A stretch of DNA of 64,000 nt from Chloroflexota bacterium (lineage in GTDB: Bacteria; Chloroflexota; Anaerolineae; J102). The notes beneath the pieces were generated by a model. The model was not told the DNA's origin. It did no database searches and worked only from the letters and a program-made list of their open reading frames with translations. Location of the stretch: assembly GCA_029782215.1 (NCBI GenBank), contig JAKOVD010000178.1, positions 62,001 through 126,000 on the forward strand. The letters run 5' to 3'. The position numbers and the translations under genes are program-made. Positions 33,511 through 42,088 of this stretch are shown here, piece by piece (position 1 is the stretch's first letter; every line of letters starts with the position of its first letter).

Positions 33511-34701
33511 GTGTCCGACAACTTTGACGCCGTCGTCGCCGGCCATATCTGCCTGGATGTCATCCCCGATCTGAGCGGCACGCCCGCCGGCACCTTCCAG
33601 CGCACCTTTGCGCCGGGACGGCTGGTGGAGGTCGGCCCGATCGCCTTCTCTACCGGCGGGCCAGTCTCCAACACCGGTTTGGCGCTCAACAAGCTCGGAG
33701 TCCGCACCCTGCTCATGGGCAAGGTCGGCGACGACGCCTTCGGCCATACCATCCGCGACATGGTCGCCGCCTACGACCCTCACCTGGCCGACGGCATGGT
33801 GGTGGACGCGGCGGCGCGCACCTCCTACACCGTCGTCATCAACCCACCCCAGATCGACCGCATCTTTCTGCACTTTGCTGGCGCCAACGACACCTTCACT
33901 TCTAGCGATGTCCGCTATGACGTGCTGCACCAGGTGCGGCTGATGCACTTCGGCTACCCGCCCATCATGCGGCAGATGTACAGCCATAACGGGGCTGAGC
34001 TGGCAGCCATCTTCCGCCAGGCCAAGGCGACAGGCGTCACCACATCCCTCGACATGTCACTGCCGCCGCCGAACACCGACAGCGGCCGTTCGGACTGGCG
34101 CGCCATTCTCACCGCCACCCTGCCCAACGTCGACGTCTTCCTGCCCAGCGGCGAGGAGGTGCTGTTCATGCTCCGGCGCCAAACTTACGACGAGCTCTGG
34201 GCTGCGGCAGGGCACGACGTGCTTTCGGCCATCACCCCCGAACTGCTGACCAGCGTCAGCGACGAGATCCTCGAGATGGGCGTCAAGGTTCTGGGCATCA
34301 AACTGGGGCACCACGGCTTCTATCTCCGCACCGGCAGCGAGGCGGCTGTTGCCTCCCTGGGCCGGGCGGCCCCCCCCCACGCCGGTGCATGGGCCAACCA
34401 GGAGATGTGGGCGCCCGCCTTCCGTGCCAACGAGGTCGGCGCCACCGGCTCCGGTGATTCCTCGATTGCCGGGTTCCTGGCTGCGCTCCTGGCCGGCCTG
34501 CCGCCAGCGCAAACCCTCACCGCCGCCACCGCAGTCGGCGCCTGCAATGTCGAGGCCGCCGACGCCTTGAGCGGCATCAGGTCGTGGGAAGCCACCTGGC
34601 AGCGCATCAACGCTGGCTGGCCCAAGCACGAGCTGGCGCTGCAGGCGCCGGGCTGGCGTTGGGACGACCGGCAGAGGCTTTGGCTGGGTCGGGGACAGTA
34701 G
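33511..34701 (+). CDS. PfkB-family carbohydrate kinase
   Basis: The GTG at 33511 starts VSDNFDAVVAGHICLDVIPDL, the usual strand-loop start of ribokinase/PfkB proteins. STGGPVSNTGLALNKLG near residue 50 is the substrate-binding glycine segment. GATGSGDSSIAGFLAALLAG near residue 310 replaces the usual GAGD with GSGD but keeps the catalytic Asp. At 396 residues it is longer than most ribokinases (about 310). It phosphorylates a sugar or nucleoside; the substrate is unknown. It is followed by a terminator-like hairpin. Confidence 0.83.
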   Translation: MSDNFDAVVAGHICLDVIPDLSGTPAGTFQRTFAPGRLVEVGPIAFSTGGPVSNTGLALNKLGVRTLLMGKVGDDAFGHTIRDMVAAYDPHLADGMVVDAAARTSYTVVINPPQIDRIFLHFAGANDTFTSSDVRYDVLHQVRLMHFGYPPIMRQMYSHNGAELAAIFRQAKATGVTTSLDMSLPPPNTDSGRSDWRAILTATLPNVDVFLPSGEEVLFMLRRQTYDELWAAAGHDVLSAITPELLTSVSDEILEMGVKVLGIKLGHHGFYLRTGSEAAVASLGRAAPPHAGAWANQEMWAPAFRANEVGATGSGDSSIAGFLAALLAGLPPAQTLTAATAVGACNVEAADALSGIRSWEATWQRINAGWPKHELALQAPGWRWDDRQRLWLGRGQ

Positions 34702-34707
34702 TCCGCG

Positions 34708-34747
34708 GGCCAGAAAACCAGGCGTCTGTAGACCGAGTTTTCTGGCC
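34708..34747 (+). terminator. Terminator-like hairpin after the PfkB gene
   Basis: GGCCAGAAAAC (34708-34718) and GTTTTCTGGCC (34737-34747) are perfectly complementary, and the loop holds a second stem, GTCT-gt-AGAC. It begins 6 bases after the kinase stop. There is no T-run, so Rho-independent termination is uncertain. Confidence 0.5.
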
Positions 34748-34785
34748 AAGGGTTGCCCGGTCTCCAGTTCTCCCCACTTCCACGC

Positions 34786-35592
34786 ATGACTACCCCGAAC
34801 TCAAACCGTCTCTACCTGCTCGGCGACATCCACGGTTACCTCCCGCAGGCGCAGCTTCTGCTGCAGCAGGCGGGGATCGTCGGTGAGAGCCTCCACTGGC
34901 GCGGCGGCGATGCGACGCTCTGGTTCACCGGCGATCTCTGCGACCGCGGGCCTGACGGCGTCGGCGCCTATGACATGGTGATGCGCCTCCAGGAGGAAGC
35001 CGCCGCCGCAGGGGGCAGTGTCGGCTGTCTTCTGGGCAACCACGATCTGGCCCTGCTCGCCGCCTACCTTATGGGCGACCAGCCCAACACGCTCAAAGGT
35101 GGCACCTACCTGCGCTACTGGCTGCGCTACGGCGGCATCCCCTCGGACCTGGAACGACTCACCTCACGGCACGTTGACTGGCTGCTGGGTCTGCCCATCA
35201 TGGCGCGCGAGGGCGACTGGCTGTTGATCCACGCCGACGGCGAATTCTATCGCCGCTACGGTCCCGCCCTGGACGAGGTGAACGCACAAGCCGGAGCGCT
35301 CATGCGGCAGAACGATGGCGGCGCCTGGGACTTCTACCTCGACGACTTCACCGAACGCCATGCCTTCGACCGCGACCACGGCGAAGCCCTGGATGCTTTT
35401 CTCGCCAGCTACGGCGGCAGCCGCCTGGTCCATGGCCACACGCCCATCCCCGACCTGACCGGCCAGCCGCCGGCCACGGTGACGGGGCCTTGGCGCTATG
35501 CGCAGGGCCGCGCCATGAACATCGATGGGGGCATCTACCTCGGCGGGCCGGGGTTCGTGGTGGAAGTGGACAGGGTGGCAGGAGGCGGGTGA
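34786..35592 (+). CDS. Calcineurin-like metallophosphoesterase
   Basis: The ATG at 34786 gives 268 residues. All the family motifs are present in order: GDIHG (residues 14-18), GDLCDRG, GNHD near residue 86, a later His in LLIHADGEF, and GHTP near residue 218. These bind a two-metal centre that hydrolyses phosphoesters. It resembles Ser/Thr protein phosphatase / diadenosine tetraphosphatase types. Coming after a sugar kinase it might also act on a sugar phosphate, but the substrate cannot be read from sequence. Confidence 0.85.
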   Translation: MTTPNSNRLYLLGDIHGYLPQAQLLLQQAGIVGESLHWRGGDATLWFTGDLCDRGPDGVGAYDMVMRLQEEAAAAGGSVGCLLGNHDLALLAAYLMGDQPNTLKGGTYLRYWLRYGGIPSDLERLTSRHVDWLLGLPIMAREGDWLLIHADGEFYRRYGPALDEVNAQAGALMRQNDGGAWDFYLDDFTERHAFDRDHGEALDAFLASYGGSRLVHGHTPIPDLTGQPPATVTGPWRYAQGRAMNIDGGIYLGGPGFVVEVDRVAGGG

Positions 35593-35686
35593 CGGGTTGC
35601 GAGGGCTCAGAACCCTGTCCGCATGGACGGGCTGAGGGAGATGGCGGACTGCAACCGTCGTCCATGGGGATGGCAGCCAATCATCA

Positions 35687-35715
35687 TTGACCTTCGGCAT
35701 GGCCCGTGCTACGAT
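35687..35715 (+). promoter_or_regulatory. Candidate promoter of the small gene and pfkA
   Basis: TTGACC (35687-35692), 17 bases, TACGAT (35710-35715). It lies 33 bases upstream of the ATG at 35749 and could also serve pfkA at 35992. Confidence 0.45.
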
Positions 35716-35748
35716 CCCACCCATATCATATTGAGCTGGAATTGCAGA

Positions 35749-35988
35749 ATGCATGCCAAAGACGAGATCAGACCAAAAGTTGAAGAAGCGATCGAAAAGG
35801 TGCCATCACAAGGCTGCGAGGAGCTTTCTCACTTACTTGATTCTCTTTCCTTTAGGTATGAACTTGAGAAAGCAGATCGAATCGTAGCGTTAGGCTGGCT
35901 TTGGAAAGATGTCCCCCTTGAGAGCTCGGATCAGGACATTCAATCGTTCAGAGAGCAATTATCGATGCAATCGTTGCACCAGGTGTAA
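35749..35988 (+). CDS. Small hypothetical protein upstream of pfkA
   Basis: The likely start is the ATG at 35749 (MHAKDEIRPKVEEAIEKV), giving 79 residues rather than the 121 of the track. The predicted protein is helical, with no cysteine motif or membrane segment. I do not recognise the family. Codon use is lower in GC than in the surrounding genes, which hints at acquired or fast-evolving DNA. It has its own candidate promoter and ends 3 bases before pfkA, so it could be co-transcribed with it. Size and helical content would fit a small addiction-module component, but there is no partner gene. Confidence 0.5.
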   Translation: MHAKDEIRPKVEEAIEKVPSQGCEELSHLLDSLSFRYELEKADRIVALGWLWKDVPLESSDQDIQSFREQLSMQSLHQV

Positions 35989-35991
35989 ACT

Positions 35992-37098
35992 ATGGCAAAA
36001 TCAATCAAACGCATTGCTATTTGCACCGGCGGCGGAGACGCGCCGGGACTGAACGCCGTCATCCGCGCCGTGGTCCTCGCCGCCCGCAAGCGCGGCTGGG
36101 ACTGCTGCGGCATCCGTGAGGGCTTCAACGGGCTCCTGCTGCCCGAACGATTCCCCGAGGGGGGCCTCATTCCCCTGACGCGCGACAGCGTGCGTGGGAT
36201 CACCCACCTGGGCGGCACCATCCTGGGCACGACCAACCGCGGCAATCCCCTGCACTTCCCGGTTCATCTTCCAGACGGCACCGTGGAAGAAGTAGACCGT
36301 ACGGACGAGCTCATCCGCGCCTTCGCCATGCACGAGATCGACGCCCTCATCTCCATCGGCGGTGACGGCTCGATGACCATCGCCAACGCCCTGGCCCAGA
36401 AGGGGCTGCGCGTGATCGGCGTGCCCAAAACCATCGACAACGACCTGGAGGGAACGGTGGCCACCTTCGGCTTCGACACCGCCGTCGCCTTCGCCACCGA
36501 ATGCCTCGACCGGCTCCACTCCACGGCCGAATCGCACAATCGCCTCATGGTCGTCGAGGTGATGGGCCGCTATGCCGGCTGGATTGCCCTGCACACCGGC
36601 ATCGCCGGGTCGGCCGACGTCATCCTCATCCCCGAGATTCCCTACCAGTTGGACAAGGTGGCGGCCAAGATCAACGAGCGCGACGAGCAGGGCCGCAACT
36701 TCAGCATCGTCGTGGTGGCCGAAGGCGCCATGCCCGTGGGCGGCAGCGTCTCCGTCATCGGCCGCGAGGTCGGGCGAGCTGAACGCCTGGGCGGCGCCGG
36801 CGAACAGGTGGCGGCAGAACTGCAGGCGCTCACTGGCAAGGAAACGCGGGTGGTCGTGCTGGGCCACCTTCTGCGCGGGGGCAGCCCCACCACCTCAGAC
36901 CGTCTGCTGGCCCTGCGCTTCGGCGCCGCCGCCGTGCGGGCTCTGGAGGAAGGCCAGTCGGCCGTCATGGTCGCCTTGGACCCGCCTGTGGTGCGCTACG
37001 TTCCCCTGGTCGAGGCCACACGCCGCATGAAGCTGGTGCCGCTGGATGGCGACACCGTGCTCACGGCGCGGGACATGGGCATCAGCTTCGGCGACTAA
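35992..37098 (+). CDS. pfkA: 6-phosphofructokinase (PFK-A type)
   Basis: 368 residues starting MAKSIKRIAICTGGGDAPGLNAVIRA, the ATP/PPi-binding glycine loop. GGDGS near residue 123 and PKTIDNDLEGT near residue 145 hold the catalytic Asp and the phosphoryl-donor determinants. The Gly in GGDGS favours ATP, since PPi-dependent enzymes have GGDD; the Lys in PKTIDND is seen in both PPi enzymes and some ATP enzymes. MGRYAGWIAL and EIPY are the substrate segments. It commits fructose-6-phosphate to glycolysis, the destination of the sugars handled upstream. Confidence 0.93.
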   Translation: MAKSIKRIAICTGGGDAPGLNAVIRAVVLAARKRGWDCCGIREGFNGLLLPERFPEGGLIPLTRDSVRGITHLGGTILGTTNRGNPLHFPVHLPDGTVEEVDRTDELIRAFAMHEIDALISIGGDGSMTIANALAQKGLRVIGVPKTIDNDLEGTVATFGFDTAVAFATECLDRLHSTAESHNRLMVVEVMGRYAGWIALHTGIAGSADVILIPEIPYQLDKVAAKINERDEQGRNFSIVVVAEGAMPVGGSVSVIGREVGRAERLGGAGEQVAAELQALTGKETRVVVLGHLLRGGSPTTSDRLLALRFGAAAVRALEEGQSAVMVALDPPVVRYVPLVEATRRMKLVPLDGDTVLTARDMGISFGD

Positions 37099-37110
37099 CG
37101 ACCGGCGCCG

Positions 37111-38676
37111 CTAGCGGGCAGCGGTCGCTGCCTGCCAAACCAGCGGCAGCCACACCTGCGTGACGGGCGCCGTGGGCGAGGCGGTGGGCGTTTCCGTCGC
37201 TGTCGCCGTGGCTGTGGGCGTCGGCGTTTCTGTGGGCGTCAGCGTCGCCGTCGGCGTGACCGTGGCCGTGGGCGTCTCGGTCGGCGTCGGCGTGGGTGTG
37301 GACGTGGCCCCGGCGGCCTGCACCGCTTGCAGCGCGCTCGCGATCTGGATCAGGCCGTAGCCGAACGTGGTGTCGGGGCCAGGGGTGCCCAGGTCGAGGG
37401 CCGTGCTCTGCAGCGCGTCCTGCACCTGCTGGCGCGTGGCGCCGGGCACGAACGAGCGCAGCAAGGCCGCCGCCGCCGAAACGTGCGCCGTGGCCATCGA
37501 GGTGCCCTGTTTGTAGACATAGGCGTTCCAGTTCGACCCGTCTTTCGACTGCTGAAGAATGCCGCCCCCGTGTTCGACGCCGTTCCAGGTAAGGGCCGTG
37601 TTGCCGCCAGGCGCCGCCAGATCCAAGCCGGACCCCCAGTCAGCGTAGGGCGCCTTGACCATGTTCGGGTCAACGGCGGTCACGGCGATGACGTTGGGAT
37701 GGTTGGCAGGGTACATCAGCGTACCCAGGTTGTTGTTCCCTGCCGCCGCCGCGATCACGATGTCCGCTGCCGCTGCTGCCGCAATTGCGTCATTCAGAAG
37801 GTTTCCGCCGCCGAATCTCTCGGAACAAGTCTGCCAGGTATCGAAAGGCGGATAGCACTGAGCCCCTAAAGACAGGTTGATCACCCTCGCGCCGTGGGCG
37901 CGCGCCCAGTCAACACCCTTGGCAACGTTGGAGAACGATCCATTGCCGCTGGCGTCGAGCACCTTCACCGGCATCAACTGAGCGTCAGGAGCCACCCCCG
38001 CCACGCCGATGCCGTTGTCGGTGCACTGGGCGATCGTTCCTGCTACGTGCGTGCCGTGGCCGTAGTCGTCATCGGCAACGCCCGGACCCGCCTTGTTGGT
38101 GATGGCATTGTAGTCATCCACGAAGGTGGCACAGGCCAGATCATCGCCGCGATGGACCCCCGAATCGACCACCGCTACCTTGACGCCGGAACCTGTGGCC
38201 ACATCCCACGCCTGCTCTGTCTGGATCATGGGGAAGTTCCACTGCCTGGAGTAGAGCGGGTCGTTGGGGGCCAGGTCCGCGCCCAGGCCCGCAGCCGCCC
38301 TGGCTGCCGGCGCCTCCGCCGCGGGGATGGCGGCGACCTCCTCGCGATCGACGTGGATGACGGTGTCTGGCTGGGCAAGGACGACGCCGGACACCGCAGC
38401 CCATCGCTGCGCCGCCGCACGGGGATCCTCCCCTTCGACAATCGGGACCTTGTACCAGGCGCCAAGAATGTGCTCGCTCCCGGCCGGCAGGATGGCTGCC
38501 GGGGCCTGCGGTTCCAGCTTGACCAGGACATAGCCCGGCGCCACATCCACCTGCTGGGGCCGCGAAGGCGCCGCGCGCCCCAGCACGGCCGGGACGACGG
38601 CAAAGCCCACGACGAACACCGTCGCCAGCAGAAGGAAACGCAGCCAGGTATAGCGCAGAAGCATGTGGGTCAGCAC
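37111..38676 (-). CDS. Secreted subtilisin-like serine protease with PT-rich tail
   Basis: 521 residues. An N-terminal hydrophobic segment (FLLLATVFVVGFAVVPAVL) is a signal peptide. A propeptide-like region follows (residues 40-125). The S8 catalytic triad is present: Asp in VVDSGV near 170, His in GHGTHVAG near 207, Ser in GTSMATAH near 394. Residues about 455-505 are a [10 protein letters not shown] linker, and the protein ends VWLPLVWQAATAAR. The terminal W-L-P motif also ends the 38841-41540 protein, suggesting a shared cell-surface handling signal. The gene converges on pfkA with only 12 bases between them. Confidence 0.9.
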   Translation of the reverse strand: MLTHMLLRYTWLRFLLLATVFVVGFAVVPAVLGRAAPSRPQQVDVAPGYVLVKLEPQAPAAILPAGSEHILGAWYKVPIVEGEDPRAAAQRWAAVSGVVLAQPDTVIHVDREEVAAIPAAEAPAARAAAGLGADLAPNDPLYSRQWNFPMIQTEQAWDVATGSGVKVAVVDSGVHRGDDLACATFVDDYNAITNKAGPGVADDDYGHGTHVAGTIAQCTDNGIGVAGVAPDAQLMPVKVLDASGNGSFSNVAKGVDWARAHGARVINLSLGAQCYPPFDTWQTCSERFGGGNLLNDAIAAAAAADIVIAAAAGNNNLGTLMYPANHPNVIAVTAVDPNMVKAPYADWGSGLDLAAPGGNTALTWNGVEHGGGILQQSKDGSNWNAYVYKQGTSMATAHVSAAAALLRSFVPGATRQQVQDALQSTALDLGTPGPDTTFGYGLIQIASALQAVQAAGATSTPTPTPTETPTATVTPTATLTPTETPTPTATATATETPTASPTAPVTQVWLPLVWQAATAAR

Positions 38677-38765
38677 CGATGGCAGTGGGAGTTCATAACA
38701 CCCTTATGTGACGCATGGTAGCGCACAACCCGGTCGCGAGCCAACCCCGCGCGCAGGGGAAAGAA

Positions 38766-38828
38766 ACCTCCGGGAGGCGGCTCGCACACCTCGCCCTTGC
38801 GCAACGAATGCAGCCGCCTCCCGGAGGT
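38766..38828 (-). terminator. Terminator of the cohesin/dockerin gene
   Basis: A perfect 17-bp inverted repeat (ACCTCCGGGAGGCGGCT at 38766-38782, its complement at 38812-38828) begins 13 bases beyond the minus-strand stop. On that strand the hairpin is followed by TTCTTTCCCC, so it resembles a Rho-independent terminator with a weak T-tract. Confidence 0.65.
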
Positions 38829-38840
38829 CACCGGTCGCGT

Positions 38841-41540
38841 CTACCTCAGCATCACCGGCAGCCACAGGCCGCCCTCGACGCGACCACTGCCGGCGTAGAC
38901 GATGGCGCCGTAGCGCCCGCCGGCCATCACATCGCCCTGGTGGTAGAGGCCGCTGGTATCCAGCACCTGCAGCGCCGTCACCCTGCCCTCTGTGCTCACC
39001 GGTTTGATGCGGATGGTCGCCAGCAGCAGGTCGCCGCTGGGCGCCGGTTTCCACGGCGCGCGCCCGATGGCAAGGCGAATCCGTCCGGCCGTGTTGTCGG
39101 CCTCATTCTTCAGCACGACATCCAGCGCGCTTCCCGGCGCCACGGTGCTGGCATCATCGCCGCCAGTGTCGACGATGTGCAGGACGGACGGATCGAACGC
39201 GATCTGCACGTCAGCGCTGTCCACCGGTCCGGCGCCAACGGCCCAGACGCCGAGGCTGACCGTTCCCGCATCCGGGGACGTGACCGAGACGGGCAAGACG
39301 CGCAGAGCGACCTGCGACGCTGCCGCGCTCGCTGCCGACGGTGCCGGGACAATGATGGGGCTGTTCTGACCGAAATTGCTCACCAGGAGCGAATAGTCAC
39401 CGGCGTCGACGCAGCCGTTGCCGTTGAAGTCAGCCGTCGCCACATAGCCGGGGTCGCCGCAGCAGGCGCCATACGCCTGCACCAGCAGCGAGTAATCGAC
39501 CCCGTCGATGTCGCCGTCACCGTCGACATCGCCCTCGACCAGGGCGCCGAAGTCCACATAATTGTAGGTCCCATTCAGGAAAACGGACTGGCGCAGATTG
39601 GTCAGGCTGGCCGGTCCCTTCACCGAGATCTCATAGGGCGGGCCGTAGGCGAGTGCCGTCACCGGCACCGTAAAGACGCCGGACGCGTCGGTGTTGACGC
39701 TCACCACCGTCGTTACCACACCACTGGCGGCGAGCGCCGCACTGCTGTGTGCGCCTGTCGTCCCCGCCGCCCCAGGGACGGGGCTAAAGCCCAGCTCCAG
39801 CGAATAGCCATTCCACGAGGCAGACGGCGGATCGCCGCGGCCCTGCAGCTCGACCTGGCCCACCAGCCAGCGATCGACGGTGACCGCTGTTCCCGAAGTT
39901 CCGGCCAACACCGAGCTGCCGGCATAGAGTGCCTGGCTTCCCGCCGTGTAATCGACGTTCGCGGCGGTGTGACCGATCGTCTTGAAGAGCACGGTCGCCA
40001 CCCGGAAACGGCCACTGACAGCGATGGTCTGTGGTGAGCGCCCGGCCTCGTAGACGATGGCGCCGGTGCCGTTGTTGGCCGAGTTGCTGAGCACCGCGGG
40101 CAACATGGTCGTGTCAGGCAAAAGAGTCGTTGTCGGCGGCGGCGTGCCGGCGCAGGGGCTGGGAACGAAGTTCGTCGTGGCCGATGCCAGCGATGTGCCA
40201 TTGGGCATCACGGCCAGTTTCGTCGGGTCAAAGGAGAGCCTGGCGCGAACATAGTCGACCCAACCGCCGTGGGTGTCCACCACCAGGTCCACGGTGAAAC
40301 AACTGCCGTTGGTCGTGTTGACGCTGGCCGGGTCGAGCTCCAGCGTCGTCGTCTCGCCCACTCTGCGGGTAGGCGTCGGCGTGTGCGTGGGTGTGGGCGT
40401 CGGCGTGGGGGTATCCGTCGGCGTCGGCGTATCGGTAGGTGTGGGTGTATCCGTCGGCGTCGGTGTGTCTGTCGGCGTGTCTGTCGGCGTTGGGGTGTCT
40501 GTGGGCGTCGGCGTATCCGTAGGTGTGGGTGTATCCGTCGGCGTCGGTGTGTCTGTCGGTGTGTCTGTCGGCGTTGGGGTGTCTGTGGGCGTCGGCGTAT
40601 CCGTAGGGGTGGGGGTATCCGTCGGCGTCGGTGTGTCTGTCGGTGTGTCTGTCGGCGTTGGGGTATCTGTGGGCGTCGGCGTATCGGTAGGGGTGGGGGT
40701 ATCCGTCGGCGTCTCCGTGGGCGTCGGTGTGTCGGTAGGGGTCGGCGTCACGGTCGGCGTCGGCGTGTGGGTAGGCGTAGGAGTCAGGGTCGGCGTGTTC
40801 GTGGCAGTCGGCGTCGGCGTCTTGGTGGGCGTATGCGTCGGCGTCGGGGTCCAGGTGGCGGTCGGCGATGGGGTGGCCGTCACATTCCGGCAAGACTGCA
40901 CGCTGACCTGGTCCAGGAACATCCAGGTCCGGCCCGTGGAACCCGTGCTGTTGTTGTAGACCTCGAAATAGAGAACCACCGATCGTCCTCTGTAGGCCGA
41001 CAGATCATACGAGGCCCAGTACCATCCATTGGCATCGATGTGGACGTCCATAAGCTTCTCGATGACGGAGAAGGTGCCGGGACGCAGCAGGTACATCCGC
41101 TGCCAGTCTCCGCTGGTGGACTCACTTCCGGGCAGAAAGTAGTAGTCCAGCGTGACGTCGTTGGCATCGGCCGGAATCGTGATCGTCTGGTAGGTGGTCG
41201 AGTACGTGGCCCCAAGCGGCGCCGTCTCGCCCAGCAGGTTCGTTTCCTGCACCGGCGCCCCCGCGGCCGTGACCGCCGCCGGTAGCAGACCAAGGCGGGC
41301 AGAGCGAAGGCCCTTGTACGCCTCCAGGGTGCTGTAGCCGGCGCGGCTCGCTGTGTCAGGAAACGTCCATGCCGCGTTCTGCTCGAAGCCACCGTTGGTC
41401 ACGAGTTCGGTACACAAGGGAACCAGGGGCGGCACGGACGCAGTATGCTGCCCGCTCTCTCCCGCCGCCGCCGCGACCGCAGCCACGGGGACGAGGATCA
41501 AAAGAAGTGTGAGCATCGCCAACAAGATGGGCCTTTTCAT
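38841..41540 (-). CDS. Secreted cohesin/dockerin surface protein with PT-repeat linker
   Basis: 899 residues. Signal peptide ([20 protein letters not shown]), an N-terminal jelly-roll-like domain ([14 protein letters not shown], residues 40-215), and a PTPTDTP linker (about 220-392). A cohesin-like domain follows ([18 protein letters not shown], about 393-540), then a carboxypeptidase-regulatory-like segment. A dockerin pair ([21 protein letters not shown] and [21 protein letters not shown], about 668-722) gives two Ca-binding loops, and a second cohesin-like domain ends the protein. The tail reads [10 protein letters not shown]. Carrying both partner domains in one chain would let the protein self-assemble or scaffold others. 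The linker DNA shows an 84-base repeat. Domain assignments are from motif reading. Confidence 0.85.
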   Translation of the reverse strand: MKRPILLAMLTLLLILVPVAAVAAAAGESGQHTASVPPLVPLCTELVTNGGFEQNAAWTFPDTASRAGYSTLEAYKGLRSARLGLLPAAVTAAGAPVQETNLLGETAPLGATYSTTYQTITIPADANDVTLDYYFLPGSESTSGDWQRMYLLRPGTFSVIEKLMDVHIDANGWYWASYDLSAYRGRSVVLYFEVYNNSTGSTGRTWMFLDQVSVQSCRNVTATPSPTATWTPTPTHTPTKTPTPTATNTPTLTPTPTHTPTPTVTPTPTDTPTPTETPTDTPTPTDTPTPTDTPTPTDTPTDTPTPTDTPTPTDTPTPTDTPTPTDTPTDTPTPTDTPTPTDTPTPTDTPTPTDTPTDTPTPTDTPTPTDTPTPTDTPTPTPTPTHTPTPTRRVGETTTLELDPASVNTTNGSCFTVDLVVDTHGGWVDYVRARLSFDPTKLAVMPNGTSLASATTNFVPSPCAGTPPPTTTLLPDTTMLPAVLSNSANNGTGAIVYEAGRSPQTIAVSGRFRVATVLFKTIGHTAANVDYTAGSQALYAGSSVLAGTSGTAVTVDRWLVGQVELQGRGDPPSASWNGYSLELGFSPVPGAAGTTGAHSSAALAASGVVTTVVSVNTDASGVFTVPVTALAYGPPYEISVKGPASLTNLRQSVFLNGTYNYVDFGALVEGDVDGDGDIDGVDYSLLVQAYGACCGDPGYVATADFNGNGCVDAGDYSLLVSNFGQNSPIIVPAPSAASAAASQVALRVLPVSVTSPDAGTVSLGVWAVGAGPVDSADVQIAFDPSVLHIVDTGGDDASTVAPGSALDVVLKNEADNTAGRIRLAIGRAPWKPAPSGDLLLATIRIKPVSTEGRVTALQVLDTSGLYHQGDVMAGGRYGAIVYAGSGRVEGGLWLPVMLR
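40370..40830 (-). repeat. Coding tandem repeat with 84-base higher-order period
   Basis: This stretch encodes the PTPTDTP linker of the cohesin/dockerin protein. A GTATCCGTCGGCGTCGGTGT block recurs at 40447, 40531 and 40615, exactly 84 bases apart (28 codons). Within it lie 6- and 18-base sub-repeats. Near-identity of the units points to recent unequal exchange or slippage. Confidence 0.8.
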
Positions 41541-41863
41541 GTGACCTCTACGTTATCTACAGGTGCTTCGATGAGTCTGATGTCGAGCAACGGTCCCCGG
41601 GGTGTGCGCAGGCGTCGAACTTCATCGCCATCCTCAAGTCCGCATGCCACGCCTTGCGATGAGGAGGAAGCACTGCGAGAGCCGGCGAACTGCGGGCAGG
41701 TCACCCGGCACACCCACTCTTAGTAAGTGCTGCTACATATCGTGACGCCTGCAGGCTTCAAAGGTTACGCCGCCAACTGTTGGGAATGAGCAGCAGTCTC
41801 CAAATGCTGTCCTCGAGCCCGTCCACCGGGTCGCCGTCTTGCCTGCGGCGCACCCAACGGGAT

Positions 41864-41892
41864 TTGACACACCCCCACGGTGAGGGTATACT
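41864..41892 (+). promoter_or_regulatory. Consensus promoter of the ilv-leu operon
   Basis: TTGACA (41864-41869), a spacer of exactly 17 bases, then TATACT (41887-41892). Transcription would start near 41899, about 22 bases upstream of the leader peptide ATG. No other promoter this good precedes ilvB. It is divergent from the cohesin/dockerin gene. Confidence 0.75.
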
Positions 41893-41920
41893 CCGCCGCA
41901 TTCTGTAGCCTGACGCACAC

Positions 41921-42028
41921 ATGTCCACTCGACCTGCCATCCTCAGCGTAGTCATTATTGTAGAGCTCCTCGCCCTTATTCTGGGCCAGGAGCTGCAACC
42001 GGTTGGAAGGCAGGCGCACAGCCTCTAG
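41921..42028 (+). CDS. ilv-leu operon leader peptide (attenuation)
   Basis: A 35-codon ORF, too short for the track, begins MSTRPAILSVVIIVELLALI and ends at a TAG at 42026-42028. Fifteen of 35 residues are Ile (4), Val (4) or Leu (7), most in one run (AILSVVIIVELLALIL). This is the hallmark of leader peptides that couple translation to transcription of branched-chain amino acid operons. Ribosome stalling in the run would leave 42001-42010 free to form an antiterminator. No strong Shine-Dalgarno is visible. The ORF lies between a consensus promoter and a strong terminator ahead of ilvB. Confidence 0.75.
   Translation: MSTRPAILSVVIIVELLALILGQELQPVGRQAHSL
42001..42010 (+). promoter_or_regulatory. 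Antiterminator arm in the leader peptide gene
   Basis: GGTTGGAAGG (42001-42010) is exactly complementary to CCTTCCAACC (42060-42069), which overlaps the 5' arm and loop of the terminator. The two structures are mutually exclusive. A ribosome reaching the leader stop codon at 42028 would cover this arm and favour termination. Confidence 0.65.
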
Positions 42029-42055
42029 GCAACAGCGCACACCCACGTAAGACCC

Positions 42056-42088
42056 GCCCCCTTCCAACCCGGAAGGGGGCTTGTTTTT
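42056..42088 (+). terminator. Rho-independent terminator (attenuator) before ilvB
   Basis: GCCCCCTTCC (42056-42065), loop AACCC, GGAAGGGGGC (42071-42080), then TTGTTTTT (42081-42088). A perfect 10-bp GC-rich stem with a T-tract is a textbook terminator. It lies 28 bases after the leader stop and 175 bases before ilvB, with no gene between, so its role must be regulatory. Confidence 0.82.

Noticed and set aside
40370-40830. Tandem repeats that could suggest a CRISPR array or minisatellite
   Set aside because: The repeats keep the reading frame of the PTPTDTP linker and have no unique spacers, so they are coding repeats.
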